64,000 nt of DNA from Antedon mediterranea. Taxonomy: Eukaryota; Echinodermata; Crinoidea; Comatulida; Antedonidae. This document shows, piece after piece, positions 22,969-35,900 of the stretch. The notes below the pieces were generated by a model. It had not been told where the DNA came from, did no database searches, and was given only the letters and a program-made list of their open reading frames with translations. A program made the translations under genes and the position numbers. The first letter of the stretch is position 1. Each line of letters opens with the position of its first letter. The stretch spans positions 11,717,201-11,781,200 of the forward strand of contig NC_092670.1 of NCBI RefSeq assembly GCF_964355755.1, written 5' to 3'.

Positions 22969-23245
22969 ATGAGTAGTGGAAAAGAAACAAATGGAAACAC
23001 AGGCGTTGAGGCAATCACTATTTCAATTCACGGAACGGCAAACGATAATACATCGGGTGAAATAAGATGTGGGGCAACCAAACGTTTTGTCTTTCAAGAT
23101 GTAAAGCAACAAGATAGGTCAGGGTGCAAATCCTGGATTGAAGAACATATTATGGCCATTATTGTAGGAGCAGTTATGTTAATATTAGTAGTTGTTGCAG
23201 TCACTGTCACGTTGTGTCTTCTTTCCATTGACTCAACTTCCACTG
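22969..23245 (+). CDS. FReP-A exon 1: cytoplasmic tail and transmembrane helix
   Basis: ATG at 22969 opens 92 codons ending in phase 1 at TG|GTAAGT. The N-terminal ~58 residues are polar (ETNGNTGVEAITISIHGT). A single helix at about residues 61-86, IMAIIVGAVMLILVVV and onward, follows. No cleavable signal is seen, and positive or polar residues precede the helix, so type II topology is inferred. An almost identical exon is at 54689-54965. Confidence 0.8.
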
Positions 23246-24130
23246 GTAAGTACTTCATAAGTACTTCAACATGGTCGCCCACGACCGGTAAGCACCTCCG
23301 ACGGGGCGCTCCCCTGTGGGGTACGGTGAAAAATGTCTTCTACTTTAATAGTGACCACCACAGGTGAGTATAAAAGGACAAAAACAGGATGAATCCTGTT
23401 TGTCCCTTGGAAGCACTATGCCGATCGTGAGCGACTCAGTAGGCATAACAAAATAGTATTTTTTAAAGAAAATTGGCCTGTCTTCAACATTATGATGCTG
23501 TACTCGAGCAGTTCAACCGGTTTTCAGCTATTAAAAACAATTATCGTAGGAGGAGATAGGAAAATGCGAAGCGTCCTCGTATTATTGTGTGCGGGTATTT
23601 TTCAAGTTGGACATCCATTAGACAGTGTATACCACGATCGGAAAACACCCCTATTTGGGGCAAATCGTTGAACCTAAATTCGTTTTAATCGTCAATAACT
23701 AATTATCTAACTCAATTTAATTAGTAAACAGAGTTACATCAGGCGGTTAAAATCAGTACCAAAAGTACGAACCAACTTTATATACCATCGAGTAAAAATT
23801 CTAGAAGTAAGGCGCGATTTACCGAATTTTGCCCTTACGTAAATTTATATATAGATAAGGGTACGTGATCTAGTATCTCTTTTCGAGTTCGTTATTATTC
23901 TAACTATTAATTTTTGTGACTTATGTAGTTTCTTCAATTCAATGTGCTGGGTATTCATTTGCCCATATAATGTTTCTATATTGAAGATGTGGCAAGATAA
24001 GAGCGTTATAATATAGATTTATTAATATATGTGTAAAGGAAAAATATTTTTACTTTGCAGATGATACCAAAGGCCTTAGAAATCTCATTACATATATATT
24101 TGATGTGGGGTTTCCAGCTTAAATTTTGTT

Positions 24131-24452
24131 TATCTCTTAGTTTTAAATATAGATATCTTAGTTTTAAATAGAGATATCTCTATTAATAGAGATATCTCTG
24201 TTAACAGAGATATCTCCATTTAAAACTAAGATATCTCTATTAAAAACTAAGATATCTCTAATTAAAACTAAGATATCTTAGTTTTTAATGATAGAGATAT
24301 CTCTATAAATAGAGATCTCGATTATTAGAGATATCTATATTAAAAACTAAGATATCTTAGTTTTAAATAGAGATATCTTAGTTTTTAATAGAGATACCTT
24401 AGTTTTAAATAGAGATATGTCTATTAATTAGTTTTAAAGATATCTTTATTTC
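24131..24452. repeat. Compound palindrome cluster built on GATATC (copy A)
   Basis: About 320 bp made almost wholly of two alternating self-complementary words, AGAGATATCTCT and AACTAAGATATCTTAGTT, linked by TATTAA/TTTAAA. Nearly every short stretch can pair with several neighbours. The partner cluster is at 55795-56122. Confidence 0.85.
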
Positions 24453-25646
24453 TGAATAAATGACAGCTTGGCGCGCCATACTCTACTGTTAGATATATAA
24501 ACACATAATATACAAATAAACTTTATTACTGACAGTTGCAACGTTTTAATTAATAATCATAAAAAATATAAACGTTGTAGTGATGTATCGTTACAAAATT
24601 TACAATTTCAATCTACTATAACAGAGACAGTTTTAATAATGTACTAAATCGCAAATGTTTTGCTTTATTTAGTGGTATGTTATTTATGGTTTATGGTTTT
24701 ATGGTTTTAAATTTATATAGCGCAAAATACAAATAATAAGTCTCTATGCGCTGTTTAGCACAAGTGTGAAAATGAAAAAATGTTGATGTAAAATAAACTA
24801 TGAAATAGCCTAAAAACCGAATAAATTGACCAAGACAACAGAAAAAGTCCGAAAACGGAATCTCACATCACCTATCACCACACTGTTTCACTAACTTGTC
24901 AAGACATGTGTCATAGTGATGTGAGCATCCTGACTATCCTGCCTAACAAACAATAAAATTAATAAAATGTATATTTATAAGCCTATAAAACATGAAACAA
25001 TATTTCGTTACTAAAAGTAGAGCAGTTAATGCCATGAGGTGTGCATGAAACTTGGCACAACATTTCTTTGATGTATATAGATTCAGAATATTGGGGGTGC
25101 CAAAGTGTCCAATGTCCGGTATGGCGCCCATCTTGATTTCAAAATGGCCACCACAAAAACAAACAAAAAATGTTCATATCTTGGTAACTATACACATTAG
25201 AGAATTAACTGGTCTCAAATTGTTCACAAACTATATATTTCTATTTGCTCTAATAAAAAATTTCGTCCAAAAATGACTAGAAATGACATTTCTTTCAGTT
25301 TGACCATTGACCTCGTATTTGTATATTATCTCTATAACTACTGGTCATTTTCAATCGATTTTGGTGTCATTTTGTTCAGAATAAATACATTTATATTTGT
25401 AGTAATGAAACGTTTTCACATAAAATGACCGGAAATACAATTTATGACCGTTGACGCCAATTATGAACACACTGTATGTGGTTTACATTGGTATAAATGC
25501 ACCTAATTTGACTACATAAATCATATTGTCTATTTATTCGTTTATGAAAACGACAATGTATTATCCTGCGATACGTACATTTGAAATCACAAGTTTTTTT
25601 ACGCTGGAATTACTGTGTATTCGAGAACCATGTGTGGAGAGGGCGC

Positions 25647-25925
25647 GAGAAGCGAGCGTACCATCTAGTATCTTTAATTAGTTCAAGTGCGGCGTGTGAG
25701 GTCAGGTGTTTAGCACGAAACCCATATTGGTGGGTGTTTAAAATTAAAATTTGGTTCGATAGTCATTATATATAGACTATTATGCATTGCCTTTTCAAAG
25801 ATTTTTGAAAATACAGGTAACACTGATATCGGGCGGTAATTTATAATTTCATCAATGTTTCCTTTATAGACAGGGATAATCTTTGCAATTTTTATTTTAT
25901 CGAGAAAAATACCAGACTCAAAAGA
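25647..25925 (-). pseudogene. Non-LTR reverse transcriptase fragment at the S1/S2 junction
   Basis: Minus strand from about 25920: ESGIFLDKIKIAKIIPVYKG, then INYRPISVLPVFSKIFEKAM, the N-terminal RT motifs 0-1 of CR1/Jockey-type LINEs. After a short corrupted stretch, QYGFRAKHLTSHAALELI continues the same domain. It sits exactly between blocks S1 and S2 and is absent from the other copies of these blocks. Confidence 0.75.
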
Positions 25926-26177
25926 ATATTTTTATTATGTGAGTTAGTGTCCCGCGACGCTGGAAACAAAGCTTTTTCCAGCCTCCTGCGTAAATGGTTC
26001 GTGCTTGGTACGTTTTGATCATTAGTTTTCTCCTTAAAGAAGAGCTCCCCTCAAACTTTTATTATGTTTAGATAAGTTTAATTAAAGTGATTATACAAAA
26101 AAAAAAAAAAAAAATATGGCAATATATTTAATAATATGGAAATAGTGCTTTTTAATATATTACATTTTTTTCTGCAG

Positions 26178-26378
26178 AGTCAACTACAATGGCGATTGGT
26201 ACGACCACACACGAGGCATCAGCAGTAAGTGAATTTGACACGTCCAACACGAACGGTCTTGCATTACGATCGACAACCATTACACATACATCAACTACAG
26301 AGTCAACGGCGAATGCTAAGACAACACCGATAAGTACAACTATAATCCAAAATTCACCAACGACAGAGTTAACTAATG
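26178..26378 (+). CDS. FReP-A exon 2: Thr/Ser-rich stalk
   Basis: After TTTTTTTCTGCAG, 201 bases (phase 1 to 1) encode a stalk with repeated Thr/Ser words such as STTITHTSTTEST and TTPISTTIIQNSPTTE, suitable for O-glycosylation. The donor G|GTACAG is weak, but it is the only one giving the phase that the fibrinogen exon needs. Repeated at 46489-46689. Confidence 0.65.
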
Positions 26379-27479
26379 GTACAGCCATAATATGGCAAAT
26401 TGTTTTATCATTTACTTCTGAATTAAACTTTAGGGCAATTGGTTGCAACTTAAGTCCAATATAGGCCTATTCGACTTAATATGCAATATATCACAATCAT
26501 GTCATTAGCACAAATGCATAGATTAAGATATCGGACAAACTGAAAATGTAATCTGGCATCACATGCATATATTCAGTCTATATTAAAAAATATTTAATGA
26601 TATTTACCAGGATTTAATTAGTATAGATAGAGATAGCCACATGCGATGGTAAAATAGACCTAACTAGAATAGCTAAATTACGTACATTTCCTGTTTTTAA
26701 TATTCATTGTCGTTGCAATGTAAAACAAGAATATTTCTTACAAAAAACGCTGCTCGCTTATTGTTATTGCTAAGGTCAAGTCTGGGGGTCACTTCAAGTA
26801 TCCTATTACAAACAAAAACTTCAATGGACTGTTTTGATAATAATTCAATGATTATCTGACAGCGAATTATAGTAATATCATGGGACTCATAAGTACCAGA
26901 AATGCTTTGGGATTTGTCGACTCTTTTCCCAGCCGTTTTTTGGATTCAACAGGTGAAATTATAGTGGAGTTTCCATTTTAACAAAAATGTCAAAGTGTAG
27001 TACTATAAAGCTGCTTGATTTCATCTAATGAATGAGTCATCTCGTGTGACGTAGCGGGCTAGAGCAGCAGGGTAAAGAATACTTTTACTTCTATCAAGTT
27101 TAATCATCACTGTTCCGACGTACGCAAAGCAGAAAACGATGTGTAATAATATGTACGATAAACGGCAATATGCTAACGTCGTCGGCTCTAATTAATTAAC
27201 CAATAATTAATATAATTAATAATATATAATAATAATAATTATTATTATTATTATAAAGTGCTTTAAGAATACGATTTATTTTATCGGAAGAAACAATTGA
27301 GGAAAATATATAATTATTAAGAATTAGAATGTTGTAAGATGTAAATGAAACACTGGTAAACAAATGTTAATAGAAATGCGTGCGTTTGTTTTTGCGTGTA
27401 AAATTTTACCTAATAAAATGAACTTGAAATATTAGTAAAACACCACTACTCAAGAGAAGATGCTAAGGCATTGAAGAAT

Positions 27480-27882
27480 TTATTTTTTAGATATGTTTCT
27501 GAACAGGCTCAGAATGAATTTCTGACTGTGTTCGTCATGAGAAGGAACATGGAAAACCCCGTCATATGGGTCGTTGATTTGTCCGTAGTCATTGCATTTT
27601 GCCGGGGATTCCCCATCATTTAAGTATTTCCGTAGTACCCTATTTATTTATCTTCATTTCCCTACGTCCGTAATATTGGGCCAAATTTCCGTAGTAATTA
27701 CGGGCGTTCCGAACTTTGAAATAACAGTGTTATTGCTTCTTTCTGCAAATTTCTTTCATATTTTCTTTTCTGGAGTGTTGATAATAGGCCTAGTAATTAG
27801 TTTGGGGACTTCCTCTGACGTTCGTATTGAACGCAACACAAATGTTATCCTTAGTCGCATTTTTATCCGAATTATTACTCAT
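27480..27882 (-). pseudogene. Unidentified minus-strand gene remnant in S2
   Basis: A plausible start MSNNSDKNATKDNICVAF at 27882 is followed by a stop, then, after a TTTGCAG acceptor-like site near 27740, by QKEAI and a coding-like stretch ending HVPSHDEHSQKFILSLF and a stop at 27480. In this copy a 2-base and a 4-base length change relative to the 48-kb copy break the middle of the frame. The protein family was not recognised. Confidence 0.4.
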
Positions 27883-27955
27883 TTTGTTTGTATATTATTG
27901 ACATGATATGATATGTTCATTTATTCTGTGCATGTTAAAATATGTTAAATGCATA

Positions 27956-30384
27956 CGGTATCGCCGCAAAGTACTCAATTATTATTTTTATGTTGAGTCT
28001 GATATGTTCGTTTTATTTATGCACATGTGTTCTTAAGACCTAAGCTCCATGATAAAACATTGAATTACTCCTGTAGCCTATTGTATTAAAAACTAATCAA
28101 ATGAAGACGACGAAGTTTTATTAAATTTATTTTTTTTTTATCACTAATTTTCTTCTTGATTCTGCTTCTATTGATGTGTGAGTTCCTGATATTCCTCTTT
28201 ACACCTAAGCAATGGAAGGAAAAACGTTTTAATTAAATTTCTTTTTTTTTCTTAGCCTTTCTTTTTTCATAGCCAAACTATTAATACGCCGTCTGTACTA
28301 AGAGAGTATTTAAACTGTGTCACTGATAGTTGAATTTGTTTTTCGCCAAGACTCCATGATACAACTAAACTGGAATGGAAACAACAAATCTAATAAATGC
28401 AAATTGTAGTGGAATAACGTTAAAAATTATAACACTGTAATGGTAGTAATAGTCATAAAAAATACTATACAACAAAGCATGAGATGCGATAACTAGGCCT
28501 AATAGCAAAAACAATAGCACGGTCTAAAGTATGCGTGAATGGCGCGGCGCGCCATAGAAATCTGTTGTGGCCGAAACTGTCTGTGGCCGAAACGGTCATA
28601 TGCCGTTAGTATTACGGTAGGCCTAGGCGTTTTAGCCTTGCTAGGCCTAGGATTGTTTGGTTGTTTGTTGACATAATTAAAGATGTATTTTCCCTTGAAA
28701 CACAAAAAATGAAGGTCAAATATTCTAAATTTAAATTGGCCATATTAAAATAAAATTAAAGTTATTCAGTTAAAGTCGAAAATTCGACCCAAAAACCTAA
28801 CCTAATTAACAGGTAAATTAATTTGATTGCATTTCGTCTGGAAAATTTTCGCGAGCGAAAGTAACCAAAGATTTCAAACCACGAGTATGCATTATGCATG
28901 ATGCTAATTAGGATTTTTTACAACTCACAACAGTTGACAAGGTGTTTAATAATTTAAATGTTAAAGTAGTAATAATAACTGATCTAACCCCGGCAAATAC
29001 TAGTAATCTGACGTGAACCAAAAACAAAAACGAATAGCACATATTAATTGTTACTATTTTCAATGACAGCTCAATCATCCCAGAGAATGTCGTGCAACAG
29101 ACAAATATAATATCTCTATACGAGCACGTTAAAAATGACAATATGCACACATTAAGTGCCCAAAAGTGCTGACAAATTTCTTTTCCATCCCTTTTTAAAA
29201 TGCAAATACTCTTTAGAATGGAAGATGACCTCAAAATGTGTAACTTATTACGAAAGCCAATGAGTTGTAAATATGAATTCATGTGCATATTAGACGTACA
29301 AAATGGTATGACGTCACCATTTGGCCACATGAATTTTTAAAATAGAGTTTTTTCACCTTTTGTCATAGATAATCACCTTCAAGAGTGCATTTCGCTTATC
29401 TGTGCTCAATTTTCGCTCAAATTTTATTATATGCTTGCTAAAACAATTATCTTATTCTCTTTTTATCAGTAAAATTATGAAAATGGTGTCTTATAATTCG
29501 TCAAAGTAACAAATATTAAATTCTACTTATTTTTTAGTTTTTTGTTTTACGTGACAATGTTTGACTTCTTGTAAAAATCCACTTTTAATGGTATTTTTCT
29601 TCTTGTTATTTTCTATGCAACAATAGAAATAATTGTTTATAAAATTATTTATAAAATTAAATGAAATAAACGAATGAAATTGCTTTTTAAGATAGTGTTA
29701 CAGTACATTTACCTTGATTAGCTAATCAAATCAAACCAATTTAATGCTTTACTAAATGTATAGACTCAGTATTTGATATTACATGTTATAGGCATCAATA
29801 GGGATTACCACCAAGAGATTTAATGGTGCTTCTTGGTCACCTAGAACTTCTCAAATTATTGATTCTTACATTATTATTAAACTTCAAGGCCAGGTGCGGC
29901 CAAAACATTTCTATTGATCATACATTCCAATAATTATCGATCAATAGTTTCCCCTATGTTTCATTATTTTTGGCATTTTATTTGTGTTACACGAACTTGT
30001 TGAAAATAAGCACTTTCTTATCAGTGTGGGGATAGTACAAATTTTGTAAATAGAGAGGCATTTTTTAAAAAAAGCTATGAAAAATAAACAGTTTAGTAAA
30101 AAATATTATCAGATGACTAAATATAGGTAATATAACTTGAATTTTACTTTTTTTTTATTCAATTTCAGAATTTTATTTGTATGCTATAGCAAAAATTATC
30201 CACCGTATATCCACCATCTTTTTTCACCTTTTAGGGAGTCACCAGACATGTTATTACATTAGGTTAAACTACCTAACAACTGAAAAAAAGTTTTTATGGC
30301 AGAGTTTTGGCAAATATTTGATTTATGTACAAATTACCAGATATTATATTTAAAATTCATGCCTGTATCTAAGCTTTAAGGTTT
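27956..30384. other. FReP-A intron 2 sequence
   Basis: AT-rich intron. It contains a single decayed end resembling the TTAA/piggyBac-like MITE near 28677. Around 29760-29950 are segments that resemble the FReP-B introns (near 45230 and 43235), indicating common descent or a shared repeat. A 140-codon minus-strand frame at 28908-29330 has no recognisable feature. Confidence 0.5.
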
Positions 30385-30530
30385 GTCTACACTATCAAAC
30401 TGTATGTGTCAAAAAATGTGATGTGCCCATATATGGACATGATGATGTCATATCATTACCATATTTAAGCATAGCACTACCATATAAGGGCACATCAAAC
30501 TTTTTTGACACATAAAGTTTGATAGTGTCA
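30385..30530. mobile_element. ~146-bp MITE with ~50-bp imperfect inverted ends
   Basis: The left end around ACACTATCAAAC...TGATGTGCCCATATATGG pairs with the right end CCATATAAGGGCACATCAAA...GTTTGATAGTGT with a few mismatches. It lies in the intron just upstream of the first fibrinogen exon. A related fragment (TCTGATGTGCCCAAATATGG) is near 6971. Confidence 0.7.
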
Positions 30531-30871
30531 ATTCTTTTATAGAGACACACTCTTTTCTATCAGAGTTAAAATACAATCTTGCGGTTTAGTTGTTTCATGT
30601 GTGAATAAAACAAAAGATAGAGGCCTATATTCTTTGCTAACACCTATCAGAGTAATAAGAGGAGGAGTTCCATTGGATGGTTGTAACTCAGATATGATGA
30701 TTCAGATCAGCCACATTAAAAACTAAAAATTGAATAGAAAAATGACCTTAATATAATGACAAATTAGGCCAAAACTATGAATAATTTTGTATATCCTAAC
30801 ACTTGATTTTGCCTAAAAAATATCAGTGAGTTTTTCCCACCATAACACACGTCAAACTTTATACATTTTAG

Positions 30872-31002
30872 AGTGGTTGATGGGGGACTGTGGCAACATT
30901 TCACAATTTTATCCTGTGAGTGGTGAATATGTGATACAACCAAGTGAGGGAGGACCACAAATTAATGTGTACTGTGATATTAGGGAAGATGGAAATTGGA
31001 CG
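30872..31002 (+). CDS. FReP-A exon 3: start of fibrinogen-like domain
   Basis: Encodes GDCGNISQFYPVSGEYVIQP, then INVYCDIREDGNWT. The opening DC, SGxYxIxP and VYCDM-like motifs are the standard N-terminus of fibrinogen-related domains. Acceptor CATTTTAG, donor ACG|GTAAGA, phase 1 to 0. Confidence 0.85.
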
Positions 31003-31415
31003 GTAAGACAACAGTTATTATCAAGAGTAAACCCATCTTTATTAATTATTCTATAACACACAAACAAAAACAAAATGTATCCATCATCATTACTATAAGG
31101 ACTACCAGGGATCAGCATGGACAGAAAACATTTATTATAGAGAACAATGTTAATAATTTGGGAGATAAGCCTTTACCAGCAACAGTGCGACGTTACAGAA
31201 AATTAAGTTGAAAGGCCAATGATTTATACTAATGTTCCAAATCATGCATACTAAGAACCAAGAAGCAACTTAAGTGTAGTCAAATGATACACTATTGACT
31301 TAGTGTACTTTAATCGTAATAATACTGACCAGGTTCTCATTTCATTCAGTTCTATTTATGCTTGTTCAGTAAAGTAGGCTAGAGTATATATATAACTAAA
31401 TCTTTTTATGATCAG

Positions 31416-31497
31416 GTGATACAGAGAAGACAAGATGGATCAGTTGATTTCTACCGTAATTGGACAGAATACAAAGAGGGTTTTGGAAATGTGAACA
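31416..31497 (+). CDS. FReP-A exon 4, 5' half (upstream of retrotransposon)
   Basis: Starts after TCAG with [20 protein letters not shown], then EGFGNV, the highly conserved WTVIQRRxDGSVDFxRxW stretch. It is interrupted after ...GTGAACA by the LTR at 31498. The last four bases, AACA, are repeated on the far side of the element. Confidence 0.85.
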
Positions 31498-32725
31498 TGT
31501 GACCTTCGGATCGTGTCCGTTGGTGTTTGAATAGCTTGTGGGAGAGCAATTAATGATCACTGACACATAATAGAATAGACCTGATTCAGTTTCCAGTTTA
31601 ATCGCAATTGTTTAATAACAGAAACAGAAGCTAAAACCCAACACAACACTGCAGCCGTCATTAACAGTAAACAGGAACAAGACCTGTGTAACAAAATCAT
31701 AAAACATATCTCAACACTAAACAAAATATAAATCATCTCATTGTTCAATAAATGAAGACCACTAACTATACAGCAACAGATAAGCATTTAAGTTTAAAAA
31801 ACATCAATTATAGTATTATTAATTGAAACACAACATTATACTGTAAAATGGAATATATAATAAAGCTAGGCTATGCAATCTAGTATCTAAAATCGTCACG
31901 ATATGCATCGCACATCGTCTCATGGGCGCAGACATATTTGTTTACATTATGTGCTGCCCTCAACCAGATCTCTGATTAAAAGCCATAAACATCGCACATG
32001 TTCGAATAATCAACGACCCACTAAACACAAGGTCATAGAACTTTATCAGACTTAAATTAAGATAACTATCAATTAACACGGTAAAACATAATATTCCATA
32101 CTAGGCTAACATATGATAAACAAAGTAAATAAAGGTTTTAGCCTTAATTCAGATTCCTTAAGGGATATTTTGATCAATCTTCTAACATCGCTAAGCTAAG
32201 AATTACGATTGTATGTACCGCACACAACACTCAACAGGTTACACCCAGTGCAACCGTCGCCATACCAGTGGAGTGCTAATGCATATAGAGACAAAAGTAA
32301 ATTTAACAAACTTAAACCGGGTTAAACTGTATTTAACCTAAACATATTATAAATTAAACAATATTTAAAACTTACAGATTACATCAAGATCAAACGATGT
32401 GCTCTCAACAAAAAGAAATAATTAAATTGTTTAACAGGCTAGGCAAATACACGTCTAGTCGATGCAAGCGTCCGAAGGAGAGAGGATGTATCAGGTATCA
32501 TCCCAAGCTTACCATTCTCCGACGAATACGCGTAATGGGTGCGGATTATTCCGCTTAACACCTTATCTACCCATACATTAAAAATGCCATATTAGACCGT
32601 GATAATAAATATTTATGTAACACTATTTATTTATTTTTATTAACCAGTGTCATAAAACTGGACTAACATGTAAATTGTCCCGTCCTATTTATTCTATGCG
32701 GAGGAGTACAATTTACACCCTCACA
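31498..32725 (-). repeat. 3' LTR of the gypsy element
   Basis: 1228 bp, TG...CA ends, apparently identical to the other LTR. In element sense it is preceded by a purine-leaning stretch (GTGGTGGA) that may be the polypurine tract. Confidence 0.9.
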
Positions 32726-32980
32726 TCCACCACAGCTTAAATCGTTGTTAGTCCCTAACAACATTACATATGATATACCATAGTTACATAATTAGATACA
32801 ATTAAAATTATAAAATGAAAGATATAAAATTTAAAAAAAATTAAGCCGTGTAACCTATCTACAGTAAATACTTTAAAAAATGTCTGCATATACAGGTATG
32901 TACCTTCACACCCACCCCAGGTTAAGAGTGATGTTGTCCCAACGACATAATCAGATAAAAATTACAGTATAAGCATATTC
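32726..32980 (-). other. Gypsy region between pol stop and 3' LTR
   Basis: 255 bases with no frame. In element sense a G-rich stretch (CCTGGGGTGGGTGTGAAGG, about 32903-32922) resembles the sequence next to the LTR and could be a second, internal polypurine tract. Confidence 0.5.
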
Positions 32981-35900
32981 TTATTTACGAGAAAAAACAG
33001 CATTAGTTTCCCATTCTCCAAACCGTTTAGGTGGGAGTCTAACTCTTTTGGCAAAGTAATCACTGCCGTGCCCATCCTTATCCGTAATGTTAGTAGTGGG
33101 GGAGTGAGTACAAAATTCAGCAGGAGGAGGAATCAAGTCTGGATCATCCGTTCTGTAAACTTCTGGATCATCATCATCAGTTGAAGGAGACTCTTGTGCA
33201 CTGTTGCAACTACTACCACCACTATCAATATTTTCAAAGGTACATGGCGTCAATAGGTTACGGTGAACAGTTCGCTCTCTGCCATCATTATTTCGGCGCA
33301 CAGTGAATGTGGGCTGACCTTGGATGTGATGAATAATGGTATATGGTGTTTCCTCCCATCTATCTCTCAGTTTATTACGGCCACGCAATGATTTGTTAGC
33401 GACTAAAACAGAGTCTCCAACGTTCAAATCAACTCCACGGGACCTTTTGTTGTACGCATTTTTCTGCTTCTTTCTTGCAGCATTTGCATGCGTCGCTGCT
33501 AAGTCGTAAGCTTCTTGAAGTTGGTTTCTGAGTCGATGGACGAAATCCGCTTCATTTGTGTCAGTGAGCTCCTCTCCATCTGTCTCTAGTTCAAATACTA
33601 AGTCTGAAGGCACTCTCGGTTTCCGCATAAACATTAAAAAGAATGGAGTGAACCCAGTTGATGAATGCGTGGTGCAATTGTAGGCGTGTGTCATGGTCTC
33701 TACATAGTCACGCCACCGAGGTTTCTTGTGAGGCTGAAGCGTTCCCAACATATTGAGTAATGTAGAGTTGAATCGCTCCGTCATGCCATTCCCCTGTGGG
33801 TGATAAGGTGTGGTTCGGCTTTTTTTTATTTTAAGGAGTTTGCACAGTTCCTGTATAACCTCAGCCTCAAAACACTTCCCTTGGTCGCTGTGTATCCTTT
33901 CCGGTGTCCCATAGTGTATGATAAATTTGCTCCACAAGGTCTGGGCCACCGTCACAGCTGTCTGGTTCCTTGTTGGGTAAGCTTGCGCGTATCGAGTAAA
34001 ATGATCCGTGATTACAAGAACATTTTCTATTCCACCCGACGAAGCTTCCAGACTCAGGAAATCCAGACAAACTAACTCCAATGGTCGAGATGATTTAATT
34101 CCAGATAATGGTGCTATGGCTTGTGGGTCCTGAGTTTTACGTAAAGTACATCTTTTACATCTGTCAATATAGGTTCGTACTTCTTTTCGCAAGTTTGGCC
34201 AAAAACATCGTTCTTCTAGAAGGGAGAGAGTGCGGTCATACCCGAGATGACCCATCTGGTCGTGGACGCTCTTCAATACTCTGTTGCGGTAAAGTTTTGG
34301 CAAAAGTACCCTTCGTTGGCCATCTACCTGTTGGAAAACTAAGACTCCCGCCTGAACTGCAAAATGATCCCATTTTCTTAACAATTTCTGCACCATTCTG
34401 CTTTCTTTGTTAGCCTGTCGTCTACTTGGTTTTCCACCACAGCTGAACAATTCCAATACCCTTCCTATGGATTTATCATTCCGTTGCGCACGGATAATTT
34501 CTTCGGTATCTAATTCTGGTAGGATTTGTGAGTAGTGAGATATAACAGGGTTGGCGTGATGGGCACCCATAATGCCAGTAGCGCTGTCTAGAGCCTTTTG
34601 AACTTCGAACCTTGTAATACGAGATAGACCATCTGCATTATCGTTTGACTTTCCCGGTCGGTACTCGATCTCAAGATCACACCTTGCCATATCGTTAACC
34701 CAGCGCTGACCATGTGCATCTAGCTTAGCTGATTTAAGGACATACGTGAGTGGGTTATTATCGGTGCGAGCCAATACCTTATGTCCGTAGACGTAATCTT
34801 TAAATTTCACAGTCGCAGCCCAATGTAGCGCTCTAAACTCCAGTTTGTGTGCCGGATAATGCTTTTCACCAGCGGTGAGGCTTCTACTTGCATAAGCGAT
34901 TACCTTCTCTTGCCCATCCTGGATTTGAGCCAGGATGGCTCCAAAGCCATCTAGGGAGGCGTCGGTCTGCAAAACAAATGGTAGTGTAAAATCTGGGTAA
35001 GATAGAATAGGAGTAGCTAACATCTTCTGCTTCAAGGTATTGTATGATACTGAACACTCGTCAGTCCATTTGAACTCTGGCAGCTTGGTTGTACCCTTAG
35101 GCTTGTGTTTACCTCCGACCATCTCAAACAAAGGTTTCGCTATCTTGGCATAGTTTTGAATGAATCTCCGGTAGTATCCTGTGAATCCCAAAAAACTTCT
35201 AACATCTTTCTTGGACTTAGGGACCGGCCATTCTCTTACTGCTTCAGTTTTCTCTGGGTCGGTCGAGATGCCGTGTTCGGAGACCCTGTGTCCCAGATAT
35301 TTGACCTCTCGCTGAAGTAGGTGACACTTATTTGGTTGTAATTTAAGTCCATGTTCTCGCAATCGAGAAAATACTTTTTCTAAACGCATAAGGTGTTCTT
35401 CTATAGTTGAGCTAAATATGATAATATCGTCCAGGTAAATGAGTACCTCTGTTAAGTTCATATCTCCGAATACTACAGTCATTAGGCGTTGAAAGGTAGC
35501 AGGGGCATTAGTTAATCCGAAAGGCATCCTCGTATACTCGAATAAACCCAGTGGAGTTGTGAATGCCGTCTTAGGTTGGTCAGCTTCGGCCATCTGCACT
35601 TGCAGATAGCCAGACATTAAGTCCAAACTTGAAAAATAACGAGCTTTCCCCAATGCATCTAAAGATTCGTCGATCCTCGGAAGCGGATACGCATCACGAA
35701 CCGTCCTTGAGTTGAGTTTTCGGTAGTCGACGCAAAGTCTGATCTGGCCAGTCTTCTTTCTAACAATGACGATAGGAGAGGCAAATGGGCTCTTGCTTCC
35801 CTTTATAACACCAGCACTTTCTAGGCCTTGGATATGTTCTCTTACTTCCTTGAAGTCTGAGGGTGGTATGCGGCGATATGGCATTCTGAATGGGGTTGAA

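Larger units (their letters stand above)
22197..25646. repeat. Duplicated block S1 (copy A), partner of 53911-57312
   Basis: Begins TGGGTTTGTGTCGATAGAG and ends GTGTGGAGAGGGCGC. It matches 53911-57312 in the same orientation at near identity, with scattered substitutions and small indels. The exception is an unalignable replacement: 23451-23854 here versus 55171-55517 there. It carries the first coding exon of FReP-A and a palindrome cluster. Confidence 0.9.
25954..27955. repeat. Duplicated block S2 (copy A), partner of 46266-48268
   Basis: Begins GCGACGCTGGAAACAAAG and ends ATATGTTAAATGCATA. It is near-identical to 46266-48268 with small indels (for example a longer A-run at 26098-26115). 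It carries FReP-A exon 2 and a minus-strand gene remnant. An (AAT)n/(ATT)n palindromic microsatellite lies near 27228-27253. Confidence 0.9.

Noticed and set aside
28908-29330. 140-codon minus-strand frame
   Set aside because: No ATG context, no domain, AT-rich intron sequence; composition rich in Cys/Leu/Ile as expected by chance.
31557-31787. 76-codon frame repeated at 38432-38662
   Set aside because: Lies inside both LTRs; the duplication is the LTR pair, not a gene family.
32726-32980. Possible env-like or accessory gene after pol
   Set aside because: Only 255 bases remain before the LTR and no frame is present.
33800-34413. Plus-strand frames within pol
   Set aside because: Antisense shadows of the Gypsy Pol frame.
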